This document shows, piece by piece, positions 36,474-45,223 of a DNA stretch of 64,000 bases. The notes under the pieces are model-generated. The model had not been told where the DNA came from, searched no databases, and worked only from the letters and a program-made list of their open reading frames with translations. Source of the DNA: Calothrix sp. NIES-4105. GTDB lineage: Bacteria; Cyanobacteriota; Cyanobacteriia; Cyanobacteriales; Nostocaceae. A program made the position numbers and the translations under genes. The stretch is taken from contig NZ_AP018290.1 of NCBI RefSeq assembly GCF_002368415.1, forward strand, positions 5,717,614 to 5,781,613, read 5' to 3'. How positions within the stretch are numbered: position 1 is the stretch's first letter; every line of letters begins with the position of its first letter.

Positions 36474-38387
36474 TTACTTAATTAAGTTTTTGACTTGGTT
36501 GATGATGCTCACTGGGTCAATGCCTTGATGTGGGAATTGTTCCCATAGTCCACCGCATCCTTCTTTATGGGTGGCAAGGTAGTTATATTTGGGAGTATAT
36601 CCGCGTTCTAGTAACCAAGAACCGAAACGACTTCCTAAACCTGTGCGACGGTTGAATGCTTCTACTACAAGTACGAAAGGCGCCTTACCAATTTTCGCGA
36701 TCATTTCTTCATCGATAACGTTTAAAGTTGGTTTGTTGATTAAGCCTACATCTATTCCTTCTTGTTTGAGACGTTCGACTGCATCAAGCGCGCGGTACAA
36801 TGCATCGCCAAAGCTGACAATATAACCTTGGGTTCCTTCGCGCACTACTTCATCTTTACCAGGTACAAATTTATAATTATCTCCAAATAATTCGTTGCCG
36901 TCGCTACCTTTAATTGTCGGTACTTTGGAACGAGTTGAGAAAATAAACCGTAGTCCTGGGTCAGAGAATATTGCTTCTACACATGCTGTCATTTGGTTGG
37001 TGTCTGCTGGGAAGTATAGATGGGTTGGATGACCATCATCTAAACCGTTGTCGGCAAACATATTATTTAAACCAAAGTGACAGGTGTTATCTGCCATATC
37101 ATCGATACCCGCATGGGAGAAGTGGCACAATACATTCGAGTAGTTCAACCGTGCCATCGTAATTTCGGAAATACACATTTCTAGAAATGCAGAAAATGTG
37201 GCGAAAATTCCTTGCTTGCCGCGTTCCATGCCAAACCCAGCAGCAGCAGAGAAGTTACCACGCTCCATAATACCGGAAGGTACAAATACTTCTGGGTATG
37301 CATCGTGAATTTTCTTCAAACCACATGACCCTTCTAAGTCACTATCTATAACTTTAACTTTTTCCTTGCGTTCTGCTTCGCTCATTCGACTCAGAATATT
37401 TACCACTGCTTCACCAAATACGTTGCGGTTGGCGCCCCATTTATCGCTAGAACCAAGGAATGTATATGTTTGTTTAGGTTTTTCGATATTGTTGAGATAT
37501 TCGACTGCTGCACTGTGTCCGCGCGCTTCTAAATATTTAACTGCTAAATCTACAGATATTACATCATGACCGTGAGTCGAGCCTTCTAAACCTTCAATTG
37601 CTGGACACATTGGACGTTTGTTGATAACAGCAATTGGTCCAGGTGTATTTACAGCTTCACATAAACGGCGATATAAGTCATCTATATCTTCCCCGTCTCC
37701 CTCTAATACTTTTATACCATGACCTGTTAAAGTTTTAGCAACAGTAAAACCAGGTAAATATTTAGATGGGTGTCCTGCAATCGTTACATCATTATCGTCT
37801 ATTATTAGTTTGACATTAAGATGCAAAGCGGCAGCTAAACGCGCGGCTTCAGCATCGTTACCTTCTTGTTGTGAACCATCAGAACCTAAACAGAAAACTG
37901 TTTTGCCTGGATGAGCCATTGCGACACCGTTGACATAAGGCCACATATGACCTAGGCGCCCAGAACTGAATTTGACACCAGGAGTTAAGCCGAGTTCAGG
38001 GTGTCCGGGTAATTTAGAATTTGCTTCGCGATAACGTAAAAGTTGCTGTTCAGGTAAATCACCATGCAACGTTGACATTAAATATTGAGTACCAACTCGA
38101 TGTCCAGCTTCATCAAAGAATATAGGCACAAATTTATCTGCTGCACCTCGAAAGAATGCATCAAGAATCATTACCTCTGGGACTGTATCATAAGGTCCAC
38201 CCGTGTGACCACCCACTCCTCTAGCTGCTCCAGTCGCAGTGAAAAAGACTATCGCATCACGACAAAGTTGAATATTCGCTTTCAATGCTTCTCTATCTTC
38301 TGCTGTGAGTGTTCCATTTGCCGGATTGAGCGATATATATTTGTAGGCGCCTAGATTTATTGGAAATTGAATATTTGTTGTAGTCAT
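36474..38387 (-). CDS. Transketolase-family protein
   Basis: 637 aa. The thiamine diphosphate site is visible in CLGSDGSQQEGNDAEAAR and the following LIIDDNDVTIAGHPS; the pyrimidine-binding half has NFSAAAGFGMERGKQGIFAT, and the C-terminal third VEAFNRRTGLGSRFGSWLL. The protein differs from the Calvin-cycle transketolase in length and in many motifs (usual about 670 aa), so the donor and acceptor sugars are uncertain. It diverges from a DeoR-type regulator 130 bases away, which probably controls it. A link to the RuMP genes at 10-11 kb is possible but unproven. Confidence 0.88.
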   Translation of the reverse strand: MTTTNIQFPINLGAYKYISLNPANGTLTAEDREALKANIQLCRDAIVFFTATGAARGVGGHTGGPYDTVPEVMILDAFFRGAADKFVPIFFDEAGHRVGTQYLMSTLHGDLPEQQLLRYREANSKLPGHPELGLTPGVKFSSGRLGHMWPYVNGVAMAHPGKTVFCLGSDGSQQEGNDAEAARLAAALHLNVKLIIDDNDVTIAGHPSKYLPGFTVAKTLTGHGIKVLEGDGEDIDDLYRRLCEAVNTPGPIAVINKRPMCPAIEGLEGSTHGHDVISVDLAVKYLEARGHSAAVEYLNNIEKPKQTYTFLGSSDKWGANRNVFGEAVVNILSRMSEAERKEKVKVIDSDLEGSCGLKKIHDAYPEVFVPSGIMERGNFSAAAGFGMERGKQGIFATFSAFLEMCISEITMARLNYSNVLCHFSHAGIDDMADNTCHFGLNNMFADNGLDDGHPTHLYFPADTNQMTACVEAIFSDPGLRFIFSTRSKVPTIKGSDGNELFGDNYKFVPGKDEVVREGTQGYIVSFGDALYRALDAVERLKQEGIDVGLINKPTLNVIDEEMIAKIGKAPFVLVVEAFNRRTGLGSRFGSWLLERGYTPKYNYLATHKEGCGGLWEQFPHQGIDPVSIINQVKNLIK

Positions 38388-38517
38388 GTGTCAACGGCTC
38401 GCGATGGGTTGAAGAACGCCAAAATGTTTGCTAGGAACTTTTTGAGGTTATACAATAAGTATAAACTCACAAACGTGCAATTTCAAGAAAAAAAACGCAA
38501 CTTCCGGAAAATCAATT

Positions 38518-39282
38518 ATGTTGACTGCTGAACGACGACAATTCATCTTAGAAATTCTTCGTCGTGATAAAAAGGTGCTTTCTTCAGAACTCAGCGCTGT
38601 TCTCAAAGTTTCAGAAGATACGATACGACGCGATTTAAGAGAATTAGCTGAAACTGGTTTACTAAAACGTGTGCATGGAGGCGCCTTATTAACTTCTCCT
38701 GCAACTGCAAGTTATGCCGACCGGATACAGCAGGCGCCAATAGAAAAAGAAGCAATAGCGCGGGCAGCAGCTTCGTTAGTACGTCCGGGTCAGGTGGTGA
38801 TATTAGATGGAGGTACAACAACACTTCAAGTTGCGCGGCATTTACCCAAAGACTTAGAAGCGACAGTTATAACGAATAGTCCACCCATTGCTGTTGCTCT
38901 AGCAGAATATGCTTATATTGAAGTTGTGATGCTAGGTGGACAACTTTATAAAAAAGCTTTAGTTAATATTGGCGCCGCAACAGTTGAAGCATTACAAATG
39001 ATACGCGCGGATTTGTGCATGTTGGGAGTATGCAGTTTGCATCCAGAAATTGGAATTAGCGTTACGAATTTGAATGAAGCACACGTCAAACGGGCAATGA
39101 TGAAGAGTGCTGCCGAGGTAGTTGGATTAGTTACAGCAGCAAAACTCGATACTGCGGCGCCTTATGTAGTTGGCTCGATTCATGCGTTAACTTATTTGGT
39201 AACGGCGCCTGTTGTACCATTAAATGTACTAACTGCTTATAAAGCTTTGGGTTTAACAATAATTCGTGAAGATTATGTTTGA
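38518..39282 (+). CDS. DeoR/GlpR-family transcriptional regulator
   Basis: 254 aa. The N-terminal winged helix-turn-helix is typical (MLTAERRQFILEILRRDKKV, VSEDTIRRDLRELAETGLLK, RVHGGAL). The C-terminal sugar-phosphate sensor (DeoRC) is seen in ILDGGTTTLQVARHL and VVMLGGQLYK. Such repressors respond to phosphorylated sugars. It is divergent from the transketolase-like gene, and the 130-base gap between them should hold the operator; no perfect palindrome stands out there. The start is ATG 38518. Confidence 0.9.
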   Translation: MLTAERRQFILEILRRDKKVLSSELSAVLKVSEDTIRRDLRELAETGLLKRVHGGALLTSPATASYADRIQQAPIEKEAIARAAASLVRPGQVVILDGGTTTLQVARHLPKDLEATVITNSPPIAVALAEYAYIEVVMLGGQLYKKALVNIGAATVEALQMIRADLCMLGVCSLHPEIGISVTNLNEAHVKRAMMKSAAEVVGLVTAAKLDTAAPYVVGSIHALTYLVTAPVVPLNVLTAYKALGLTIIREDYV

Positions 39283-39294
39283 AATATGCGTTTT

Positions 39295-39365
39295 GTAGCA
39301 TAGGCATTCGGCGCCTGTGCAATAGATATTTTTTTTACCACAGAGACACAGAGAGCGCAGAGGGA
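39295..39365. repeat. Partial MITE-like element, family B left end
   Basis: GTAGCATAGGCATTCGGCGC (39295 onward) matches the terminus of the 176-base element at 41703-41878, and is followed by the ACCACAGAGACACAGAG motif that also recurs at 41820 and 51201. A matching right end was not found before 39713, so this is probably a solo or decayed end. The rest of the gap up to 39713 holds nothing I recognise. Confidence 0.5.
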
Positions 39366-39713
39366 AGAGAAACAAACCGCAAAGAACGCAAGGAAAGAGT
39401 TAAGAAAAGAGAACCCGGCTAAATTTTTGGTATAGACCACTTTCGGACAGTTTATGTAATTGATTCTGCCAGGTTGGCGCCATCTGAAAGTTTCTCCACA
39501 TTAAAGCAGTAAAAGTGTTTCTCATATCAGAACTACCAAACAGATTTCGCAATTTATCCAATTAATTGAAAATAAAAGCCATGCATAAAATTTGCTAAAA
39601 GTAAATATTGTTTAACTAATCTTATCATTAGTCTTTAAGAAATCTTTACAAAGGTATAAATTGTAGCGTGATTATTGAAAAAGCAATTATACTTATAATT
39701 AACAACCAGTTCT

Positions 39714-40469
39714 ATGGGTATATCTATGGACGTAAAATTAGATTTTACAGCAGAAGAAAGAAAGATATTGCTCGAAGAAATGCAAATTCTTGAGCATAAT
39801 ATTAGTATTTTTGATTGGGGTTTACGAGGTTTTAGAACTTATGCAAGTGCTGTTTTTACGCTGCCACTTACAAATTTCATGCAGACCATTGGTTACAATA
39901 AGAAAAAACTTGTTGATTTAAATAAGTCGGATAAGGTAATTCTCAATATCGGTTGTAGGGATGACACAAATAATGATTACATCAACGCCGAACTATTCCC
40001 TTCACTAGGAGAGATGTGGAGAATTTTGAGGGGCAAGCGGAGGATAGAATATGATTTATTTCTGAATATCTGCTATGAAGATAAAAATCTCTTAGAAGTT
40101 GCTGATGGAATTATTTTAAGTCATGTATTAGAACATATACCTTTAAATTTAGCACTTGTCGCTTTGAAAAATTGTTTTAAGTATTTAAAAAAGAATGGAT
40201 GTATACGTATTTGTGTTCCATATTTAGGAAGATACCAACAACCGCTAAATACATCTTATGAAAAAGCAAAAAATATGTTAGCTGTAAATACCATCATTTA
40301 TTGTTATGGACACAAAGTTATGTATAATGTGGAATTATTGAAATTACTAATGGCAGAAGTTGGATTTAGCCAAATTGAAGAAGTTAATTTTCAAGAAGGT
40401 TTGCTTGGGATGTCAGACCTTCCTGAGCGTCAACCAGAATCAATATATTTAACTGGTATCAAAATTTGA
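39714..40469 (+). CDS. SAM-dependent methyltransferase-like protein
   Basis: 251 aa (an alternative start at ATG 39726). The class I methyltransferase fold is suggested by VILNIGCRDDTNNDYINAEL (motif I region, lacking the full GxGxG), LSHVLEHIPLNLALVALKNC (the usual LEH post-motif) and YLKKNGCIRICVPYL. The substrate is unknown; similar type 11 methyltransferases often act in glycan or lipid modification. The codon use is AT-rich and only weak ribosome-binding signals precede the start. It is flanked on both sides by repeat-rich gaps. Confidence 0.75.
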   Translation: MGISMDVKLDFTAEERKILLEEMQILEHNISIFDWGLRGFRTYASAVFTLPLTNFMQTIGYNKKKLVDLNKSDKVILNIGCRDDTNNDYINAELFPSLGEMWRILRGKRRIEYDLFLNICYEDKNLLEVADGIILSHVLEHIPLNLALVALKNCFKYLKKNGCIRICVPYLGRYQQPLNTSYEKAKNMLAVNTIIYCYGHKVMYNVELLKLLMAEVGFSQIEEVNFQEGLLGMSDLPERQPESIYLTGIKI

Positions 40470-40588
40470 TTTGATAACTTTAATTTTGTCGGTATAGATG
40501 TTTACCAAAGAGACGTAGAGTCCACAGAGGAAGAAGTAAGAGAGATTTAAAATTAGTGCCTACCCCTCAAAATTAATCACATAGACCA

Positions 40589-40767
40589 ATAGTGGTTTGT
40601 GTCATAAAATTTGGGGTGTTGGTTAGCAACGGATTTTAACGGATGTAACGGATGAATTATTTGTTAAAAACAAGGTCTGGTTATTTAAAATTACCTATCC
40701 GTTACATCCGTTCCAACACGAGTTGCCAATCTTCCTACCTCCCAAAACTTATGACATGAAGCACTAT
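40589..40767. repeat. MITE-like element, family A (copy 2)
   Basis: Terminal arms AGTGGTTTGTGTCATAAAAT and the complement of CAAAACTTATGACATGAAGC pair over about 45 bases. The inner arms AACGGATGTAACGGATG and ATCCGTTACATCCGTT are the same as in the element at 9747-10079. It is non-coding and about 180 bases long. Confidence 0.7.
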
Positions 40768-40886
40768 TAGTTTATGTCATAAGTTTTGGTAGGTTCGTAG
40801 TAGCGCTTTAGCGCACGAAAATTTAGAGGGCTAAAGCCCAACTACGTACCTAACTCCCCAAAACTTTTTACACGGAATACTATTGG
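40763..40886. repeat. MITE-like element, family A termini, different core
   Basis: It starts within the end of the previous element. Its termini (TATGTCATAAGTTTTGGTAG and its complement near 40862) are those of family A, but the centre is a GTAGTAGCGCTTTAGCGC / GGGCTAAAGCCCAACTAC hairpin instead of the AACGGATG repeats. Confidence 0.6.
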
Positions 40887-41108
40887 TCTGTGTCATAAGT
40901 TTTGGTAGGTTGGTAGGGTGTGGAGGGCGCCGTTACAATTCTTCAATAAAACGAAAAATCATGTGCGCTCTCCGCACCAACGAGGGCGCCGGCGCGTGAC
41001 GCTAATAATCTTTTCCATGAAGAGTGGAGTTTTTTCGTAGCGTCACACACCCTACCATACGGTAACGACAGGCGCCAACTCACCAAATTTAATGATACGG
41101 ACTAATAG
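40881..41108. repeat. MITE-like element, family A termini, third core
   Basis: Left arm CTATTGGTCTGTGTCATAAG pairs with the complement of the right arm ending at 41108 (ATTTAATGATACGGACTAAT). The inside arms TAGGGTGTG / CACACCCTA enclose GGCGCC palindromes and a CGTGACGCTA / TAGCGTCAC pair. It ends directly at the 3' end of the P-loop gene. Confidence 0.6.
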
Positions 41109-41654
41109 TTAGGCTGGTGTAACATCTTCAAAGTTGGTATCATTTGTAATCGATTCCAAAAATTGCGAAATTTGTTCAATAGATTTGATGTGATAAACAC
41201 TTTTAGTACTTTGCGCCTGCTCAATATACTTACGATACCTTGGGGTCAAATATTTATGACATAACCAAAGCGTGCGGTAACAATTAATTGCACTCTTTAA
41301 TATTGGACTCTTTTCAGGCCAACCTTCAGGGGGTTTGAACTTACTTGTAAGCAGTCGTTTAGTTACCCACCAAAAATGCACATGTAGTGGTAGATCGACG
41401 AAAACTAAACTATCCGCCTCATCGAGTCGCTGCCAAACAGTTTCCATGCAGCCAAAACCGTCAATTATCCATTGGTCAGTCAGCAAAATTTTCTGATGCG
41501 CGCGTTTATAATCTTCATGTGGAACTTCGGCGCCTCCTGATTGATATTGAATCTTGTCTAAAGGGTGAAGTGGCAAATTGGTGATTTCCGATAATCTCTT
41601 ACTTAGAGTTGATTTACCGCCTCCAGTGTTACCAAATACTGCTACTTTTTTCAT
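41109..41654 (-). CDS. P-loop NTPase, adenylate kinase/FlaR-like
   Basis: 181 aa from ATG 41654 (MKKVAVFGNTGGGKSTLSKR); the longer frame from 41732 is unlikely. The Walker A motif GNTGGGKST begins near residue 8. DQWIIDGFG and SLVFVDLPLHVHFWWVTKRL match the small AAA/topology-modulation FlaR-like family related to adenylate kinases, which probably phosphorylate a small molecule; the substrate is unknown. The gene is boxed between two MITE-like repeats (41108 and 41703). Confidence 0.8.
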   Translation of the reverse strand: MKKVAVFGNTGGGKSTLSKRLSEITNLPLHPLDKIQYQSGGAEVPHEDYKRAHQKILLTDQWIIDGFGCMETVWQRLDEADSLVFVDLPLHVHFWWVTKRLLTSKFKPPEGWPEKSPILKSAINCYRTLWLCHKYLTPRYRKYIEQAQSTKSVYHIKSIEQISQFLESITNDTNFEDVTPA

Positions 41655-41702
41655 AGCCACAACAAACATTACAAACCTCCATGTCATTAATTCTGGCGAG
41701 TC

Positions 41703-41878
41703 GTAGCATAGGCATCTCACCTCTGCGTACACTTGTATTTGTATGTGAGGGATAGCCCTGCTTACTTTTGTGGTTCATTCCTCTCTTCTCTGTGTACAGA
41801 CGCGATTAATCGCGTCTCTACGTGTCTCTGTGGTAAAAAAATAAATTACTGCACGCACAGGCGAGACACCTATGCTAC
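41703..41878. repeat. MITE-like element, family B (176 bp)
   Basis: GTAGCATAGGCATCTCACCT at the left end is complementary, with a few mismatches over about 26 bases, to the right end finishing GCGAGACACCTATGCTAC. Inside lies a perfect AGACGCGATTAATCGCGTCT palindrome (41800-41819). The right terminus overlaps the stop codon of the glycosyltransferase gene that ends at 41875. Confidence 0.7.
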
Positions 41879-43536
41879 AGTACTTGCACTAAGCTATACT
41901 GTTTTACCTTGCCAATCACACGATATAGTATTCGTGAATTTGCTGATTCATTTATTTTACTCTCTTCAATCCAAGCATAATTATTTGGTGATACTTCCCT
42001 AAATGAATCAACCCTTTCAGCAATATTTTTGGTATAAAAATTAATTAGAACTCCCGTTTTCCCGCTAACATCAACTAAGCTAACGGCAGATGATTGGAGA
42101 ATTGGCGCCACTGTTTGGCTTTGGATAAAGGAGCGGAATTCTGGGTTATAGTCGCTAAAGGCGCCATTATATCCCAATACTGCTAAACCAAGCCAAACTG
42201 GAATTAGCCACCCTGCTAACCAGTAGTTAAAGAATGCTCGCGCTTTATAACGGTGACGGTTTATCCATACAATAGGTAAAATTAGCCATCCGGCGCCTAC
42301 TACTAAAATCAAAGTTGTATATTTATGGATTTCTGGATTACCGATAAATAATGTAATTACACCTGTAATTATTAAAAATATACCTATAATGCCAAAACCA
42401 TAACTTAAATAACGCTTAATTGAGGTTTTGAGCAATAATGTACTACCATCTTTGGATTGCCGATTAATTTTACCAGTTACTCCAAGGGTAAGCGCGTCAA
42501 GTCCAACAGCTGCAAGTAAGGCAATGAAAGGAAACAGACAAAGGCTATAATGTGATAAACGAGTTGAAACCAGACTAAGTTCAGCAAATAAAACAACTGG
42601 AAAGCCAACTAATAGTGATTTATATTCAACTGACTGGCGCCTAATTACTATAAATAAACCAAGTAAAGCAAAGAAGAACCAAGGGAAGGACTTAGCAGGA
42701 ACGTTCCACATATAGAAAATAATTCCATTTCCATTGCGTTCTTTTGAACCAACTTGCAGTGCAAAATTTAATAGTTGAGAAAGACTTCCACTACCATAAT
42801 GTAAATAATTAAGCCAAAGCCAAATAATAGTTGGAATTAAACCAACTAGAAAGCCGAAGTAGAAAGCTGGATTTTTTAACAAACGTTGGCGCCGACTTAC
42901 GTCTATTAAATATGGTAGTAAAGCTATAATTGGTAGAACAATCATTAAACTACGGACAAATAAAGCCAAACCAAAACAGAATCCACCCAAAAAGCATAAA
43001 GTATTATAGTTTATATATCGTTTGGGATAATTCTTTAGATATATTTCTGCTTTTAATAGAAGTAAGATTGCTAAAAGTACTAAAAATACCATACTTACAT
43101 CGGGAGTACCCAAACGGCAGTACTGTAACCAAAGAAACTCGACGCTAAAAATAGCAGCAGCCAACCATGCTATTTTTTTATATAATATAATTCGACCGAT
43201 TTCATATAAAATAAATATACTCAGTGTTCCCAAAATCATGCTGGGGAGACGAACGGCAAACTCATTTACACCAAATAACTTGTAAAAAACTGCGATTATC
43301 CAGTAGATACCAGGTGTTTTATGATGCGGACTCGTCCAAGGATGTACCCATTCACCAGAGTCTAACATTACCCTGGCGCGAATTGCATAAAGCCCTTCGT
43401 CATGTGCCATTAAACTGTTATTACCAGAACCAAATAATAGTAAAGGTAGTATCCAAATTAACAACGCTACGTAATGGGATTGCCTTGATTGAAGTTTTAA
43501 CCAGAGGGGACGAATATTTTGGTCTAGGTGCAACAT
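41875..43536 (-). CDS. ArnT/PMT-type membrane glycosyltransferase (GT39/GT83-like)
   Basis: 553 aa, with about 11-12 membrane helices. The conserved first periplasmic loop contains LMAHDEGLYAIRARVMLDSG, matching the DE(G)xY motif of lipid-phosphate-sugar-dependent transferases, and HHKTPGIYW further on. It would move a sugar from a polyprenyl-phosphate donor on the periplasmic face; the acceptor is unknown. Its TAG stop is formed within the terminus of the family-B element, so the original C-terminus may have been different. Long upstream gap 43537-43727 without features. Confidence 0.87.
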   Translation of the reverse strand: MLHLDQNIRPLWLKLQSRQSHYVALLIWILPLLLFGSGNNSLMAHDEGLYAIRARVMLDSGEWVHPWTSPHHKTPGIYWIIAVFYKLFGVNEFAVRLPSMILGTLSIFILYEIGRIILYKKIAWLAAAIFSVEFLWLQYCRLGTPDVSMVFLVLLAILLLLKAEIYLKNYPKRYINYNTLCFLGGFCFGLALFVRSLMIVLPIIALLPYLIDVSRRQRLLKNPAFYFGFLVGLIPTIIWLWLNYLHYGSGSLSQLLNFALQVGSKERNGNGIIFYMWNVPAKSFPWFFFALLGLFIVIRRQSVEYKSLLVGFPVVLFAELSLVSTRLSHYSLCLFPFIALLAAVGLDALTLGVTGKINRQSKDGSTLLLKTSIKRYLSYGFGIIGIFLIITGVITLFIGNPEIHKYTTLILVVGAGWLILPIVWINRHRYKARAFFNYWLAGWLIPVWLGLAVLGYNGAFSDYNPEFRSFIQSQTVAPILQSSAVSLVDVSGKTGVLINFYTKNIAERVDSFREVSPNNYAWIEESKINESANSRILYRVIGKVKQYSLVQVL

Positions 43537-43727
43537 TAAAGGATTGTATACGAAAAATTAGATGGAAGGAAGTAGCTTTATTTATCTAGCTTTTTTAAAA
43601 TATGTGAAGAGATACGAACGTATCACACAGAATCTGATTAACGATATCAGACGTTATCATATTTTTCGTTTTTTTTGCCAAAAACCTCCAAAACACAAAC
43701 TGAACATAAACAAAACATCAAATATCT

Positions 43728-44372
43728 ATGCTCCTTAGACCAAATGAACGTACTAAGCTAGACGACAGCGACGATAAATTGTTCTACTCTGAACCACGTT
43801 TCGTCACCCATGTCGATGAAGGCTTTATTCAACAACTTACTGATTTATATCGGCAACTATTAAAACCGAATACCCGCGTCTTGGATATGATGAGCAGTTG
43901 GGTTTCGCATCTACCTGAAGAGATACAATTTTCTCATGTTGAAGGACATGGACTCAATGCAGAAGAACTTGCACGCAACCCCAAGTTAAACCATTATTTT
44001 GTCCAAAATTTGAATGAAAACCCGAAGTTACCTTTACAAGACCAAGATTTTGATGCCGTTATCAACTGTGTCTCTGTACAGTACTTACAGTATCCAGAAG
44101 CAGTATTCTCGGAAATTCACAGAATTTTGAAACCTGGTGGTGTGGTAATTTTCAGCTTTTCCAACCGCATGTTTTATCAAAAAGCCATCGAAGCTTGGCG
44201 TGAGAATACAGAAAAAGGTAGAGTTGAGTTAGTTAAGAGCTATTTTCAGAATGTTCCTGGTTTTACTCCTCCCGAAGTTATAGCACGTCAGTCTCAAGTT
44301 CCGAATTTGTTACAGTGGTTAGGCGCCGGTGGTGGCGACCCGTTTTATGCAGTGGTAGCTTACAAACAGTAG
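43728..44372 (+). CDS. SAM-dependent methyltransferase (type 11-like)
   Basis: 214 aa. Motif I is unusual (RVLDMMSSWVSHLPEE rather than LDxGCGxG), but later motifs are clear: FDAVINCVSVQYLQYPEAVF and EIHRILKPGGVVIFSFSNRM, then GFTPPEVIARQ. Proteins of this type (VLDMMSSW) are conserved in cyanobacteria and plants; their substrate is not known to me. No operon partner: the lipoprotein gene downstream is separated by a long repeat block. Confidence 0.82.
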   Translation: MLLRPNERTKLDDSDDKLFYSEPRFVTHVDEGFIQQLTDLYRQLLKPNTRVLDMMSSWVSHLPEEIQFSHVEGHGLNAEELARNPKLNHYFVQNLNENPKLPLQDQDFDAVINCVSVQYLQYPEAVFSEIHRILKPGGVVIFSFSNRMFYQKAIEAWRENTEKGRVELVKSYFQNVPGFTPPEVIARQSQVPNLLQWLGAGGGDPFYAVVAYKQ

Positions 44373-44545
44373 TGCTGAGTTGATAAGAGTAGTGCTGAGT
44401 TGAAAGTGCTGAGTGCTGAGTAGAGACACGATTAATCGTGTCTGTACGGAGTTAGGAGTTAAGAATAAAAACTAATCACTCAGCACTCAGCACTCATCAC
44501 TCAGCACTCAGCACTCATCACTCAGCACTCAGCACTCATTACTAT
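44373..44545. repeat. GTGCTGAGT repeat block (second copy)
   Basis: Multiple GTGCTGAGT units, a GACACGATTAATCGTGTC palindrome, GAGTTAGGAGTTA heptamers and then about seven CACTCAGCACTCATCACT-type units in the opposite sense. It can fold into a long hairpin and resembles 18345-18470. It lies after the methyltransferase stop. Confidence 0.75.
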
Positions 44546-44646
44546 TATTTATATTTTCATGACGTTGGTTACTTAACGAGTTAAATTCAAGGTGTGTTGC
44601 GTTTGATCTGACGCGCGTTATGTGCAGTTTAAGGAGAATATTAACG

Positions 44647-45162
44647 ATGTCTTTTCCCCGTATACGTAGAATATTAGCAGCTTTACTGCTGTCTTTACTA
44701 CTGATAACATCTACAACTGCCTGTGCAACAAAGGCGCCAGGAAGGTTTGATACCGCACAGCAAGAAAGCAGCCGTCAGCGTAGCGGCCAAGCTGTTGCAA
44801 AGAATGCTACTCAAGGTAGTGAATTTAACAAACTGTTCCCTTCAGATGGTGGTGGTTACGACGTTGTATTTACTCAGGAGAAGAAAGGTTTCTCAGAAGC
44901 AAATTTGAAGAAAGACGGTAAGGTGGTTGCACAGTTAGCTGTTTCTGATACTACCAGCACACCAACAACTGCTAAATCCTACTCTAATAGTACAAAAACA
45001 ATTGCTGGCTATCCTGCAAAAACTTTAGGTAAAACCAAAACATCGATTTTAGTTGGTAAGTATCAAGTCTCGGCTATATCTAAAGACCCATCGTTCACCG
45101 AAAGTGATAGAGAAGCTTGGCTTCAGAAATTTAACCTTGCAGGGTTGTCAAGACTGAAATAA
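44647..45162 (+). CDS. Putative lipoprotein, unknown function
   Basis: 171 aa from ATG 44647, which follows AAGGAGAATATTAACG; the upstream start at 44620 is rejected. The N-terminus has basic residues, a hydrophobic stretch (ILAALLLSLLLITS) and a lipobox-like TTAC, so it is probably lipid-anchored. The mature part is polar, with YDVVFTQEKKGFSEANLKKD and a C-terminal helix; it resembles conserved cyanobacterial proteins of unknown role. No catalytic motif is visible. Confidence 0.72.
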   Translation: MSFPRIRRILAALLLSLLLITSTTACATKAPGRFDTAQQESSRQRSGQAVAKNATQGSEFNKLFPSDGGGYDVVFTQEKKGFSEANLKKDGKVVAQLAVSDTTSTPTTAKSYSNSTKTIAGYPAKTLGKTKTSILVGKYQVSAISKDPSFTESDREAWLQKFNLAGLSRLK

Positions 45163-45223
45163 TTTGATTGATTGAGTACTGACGATTCCTTAATGGTAAA
45201 CGACCAATACAACAGGATTTGCT

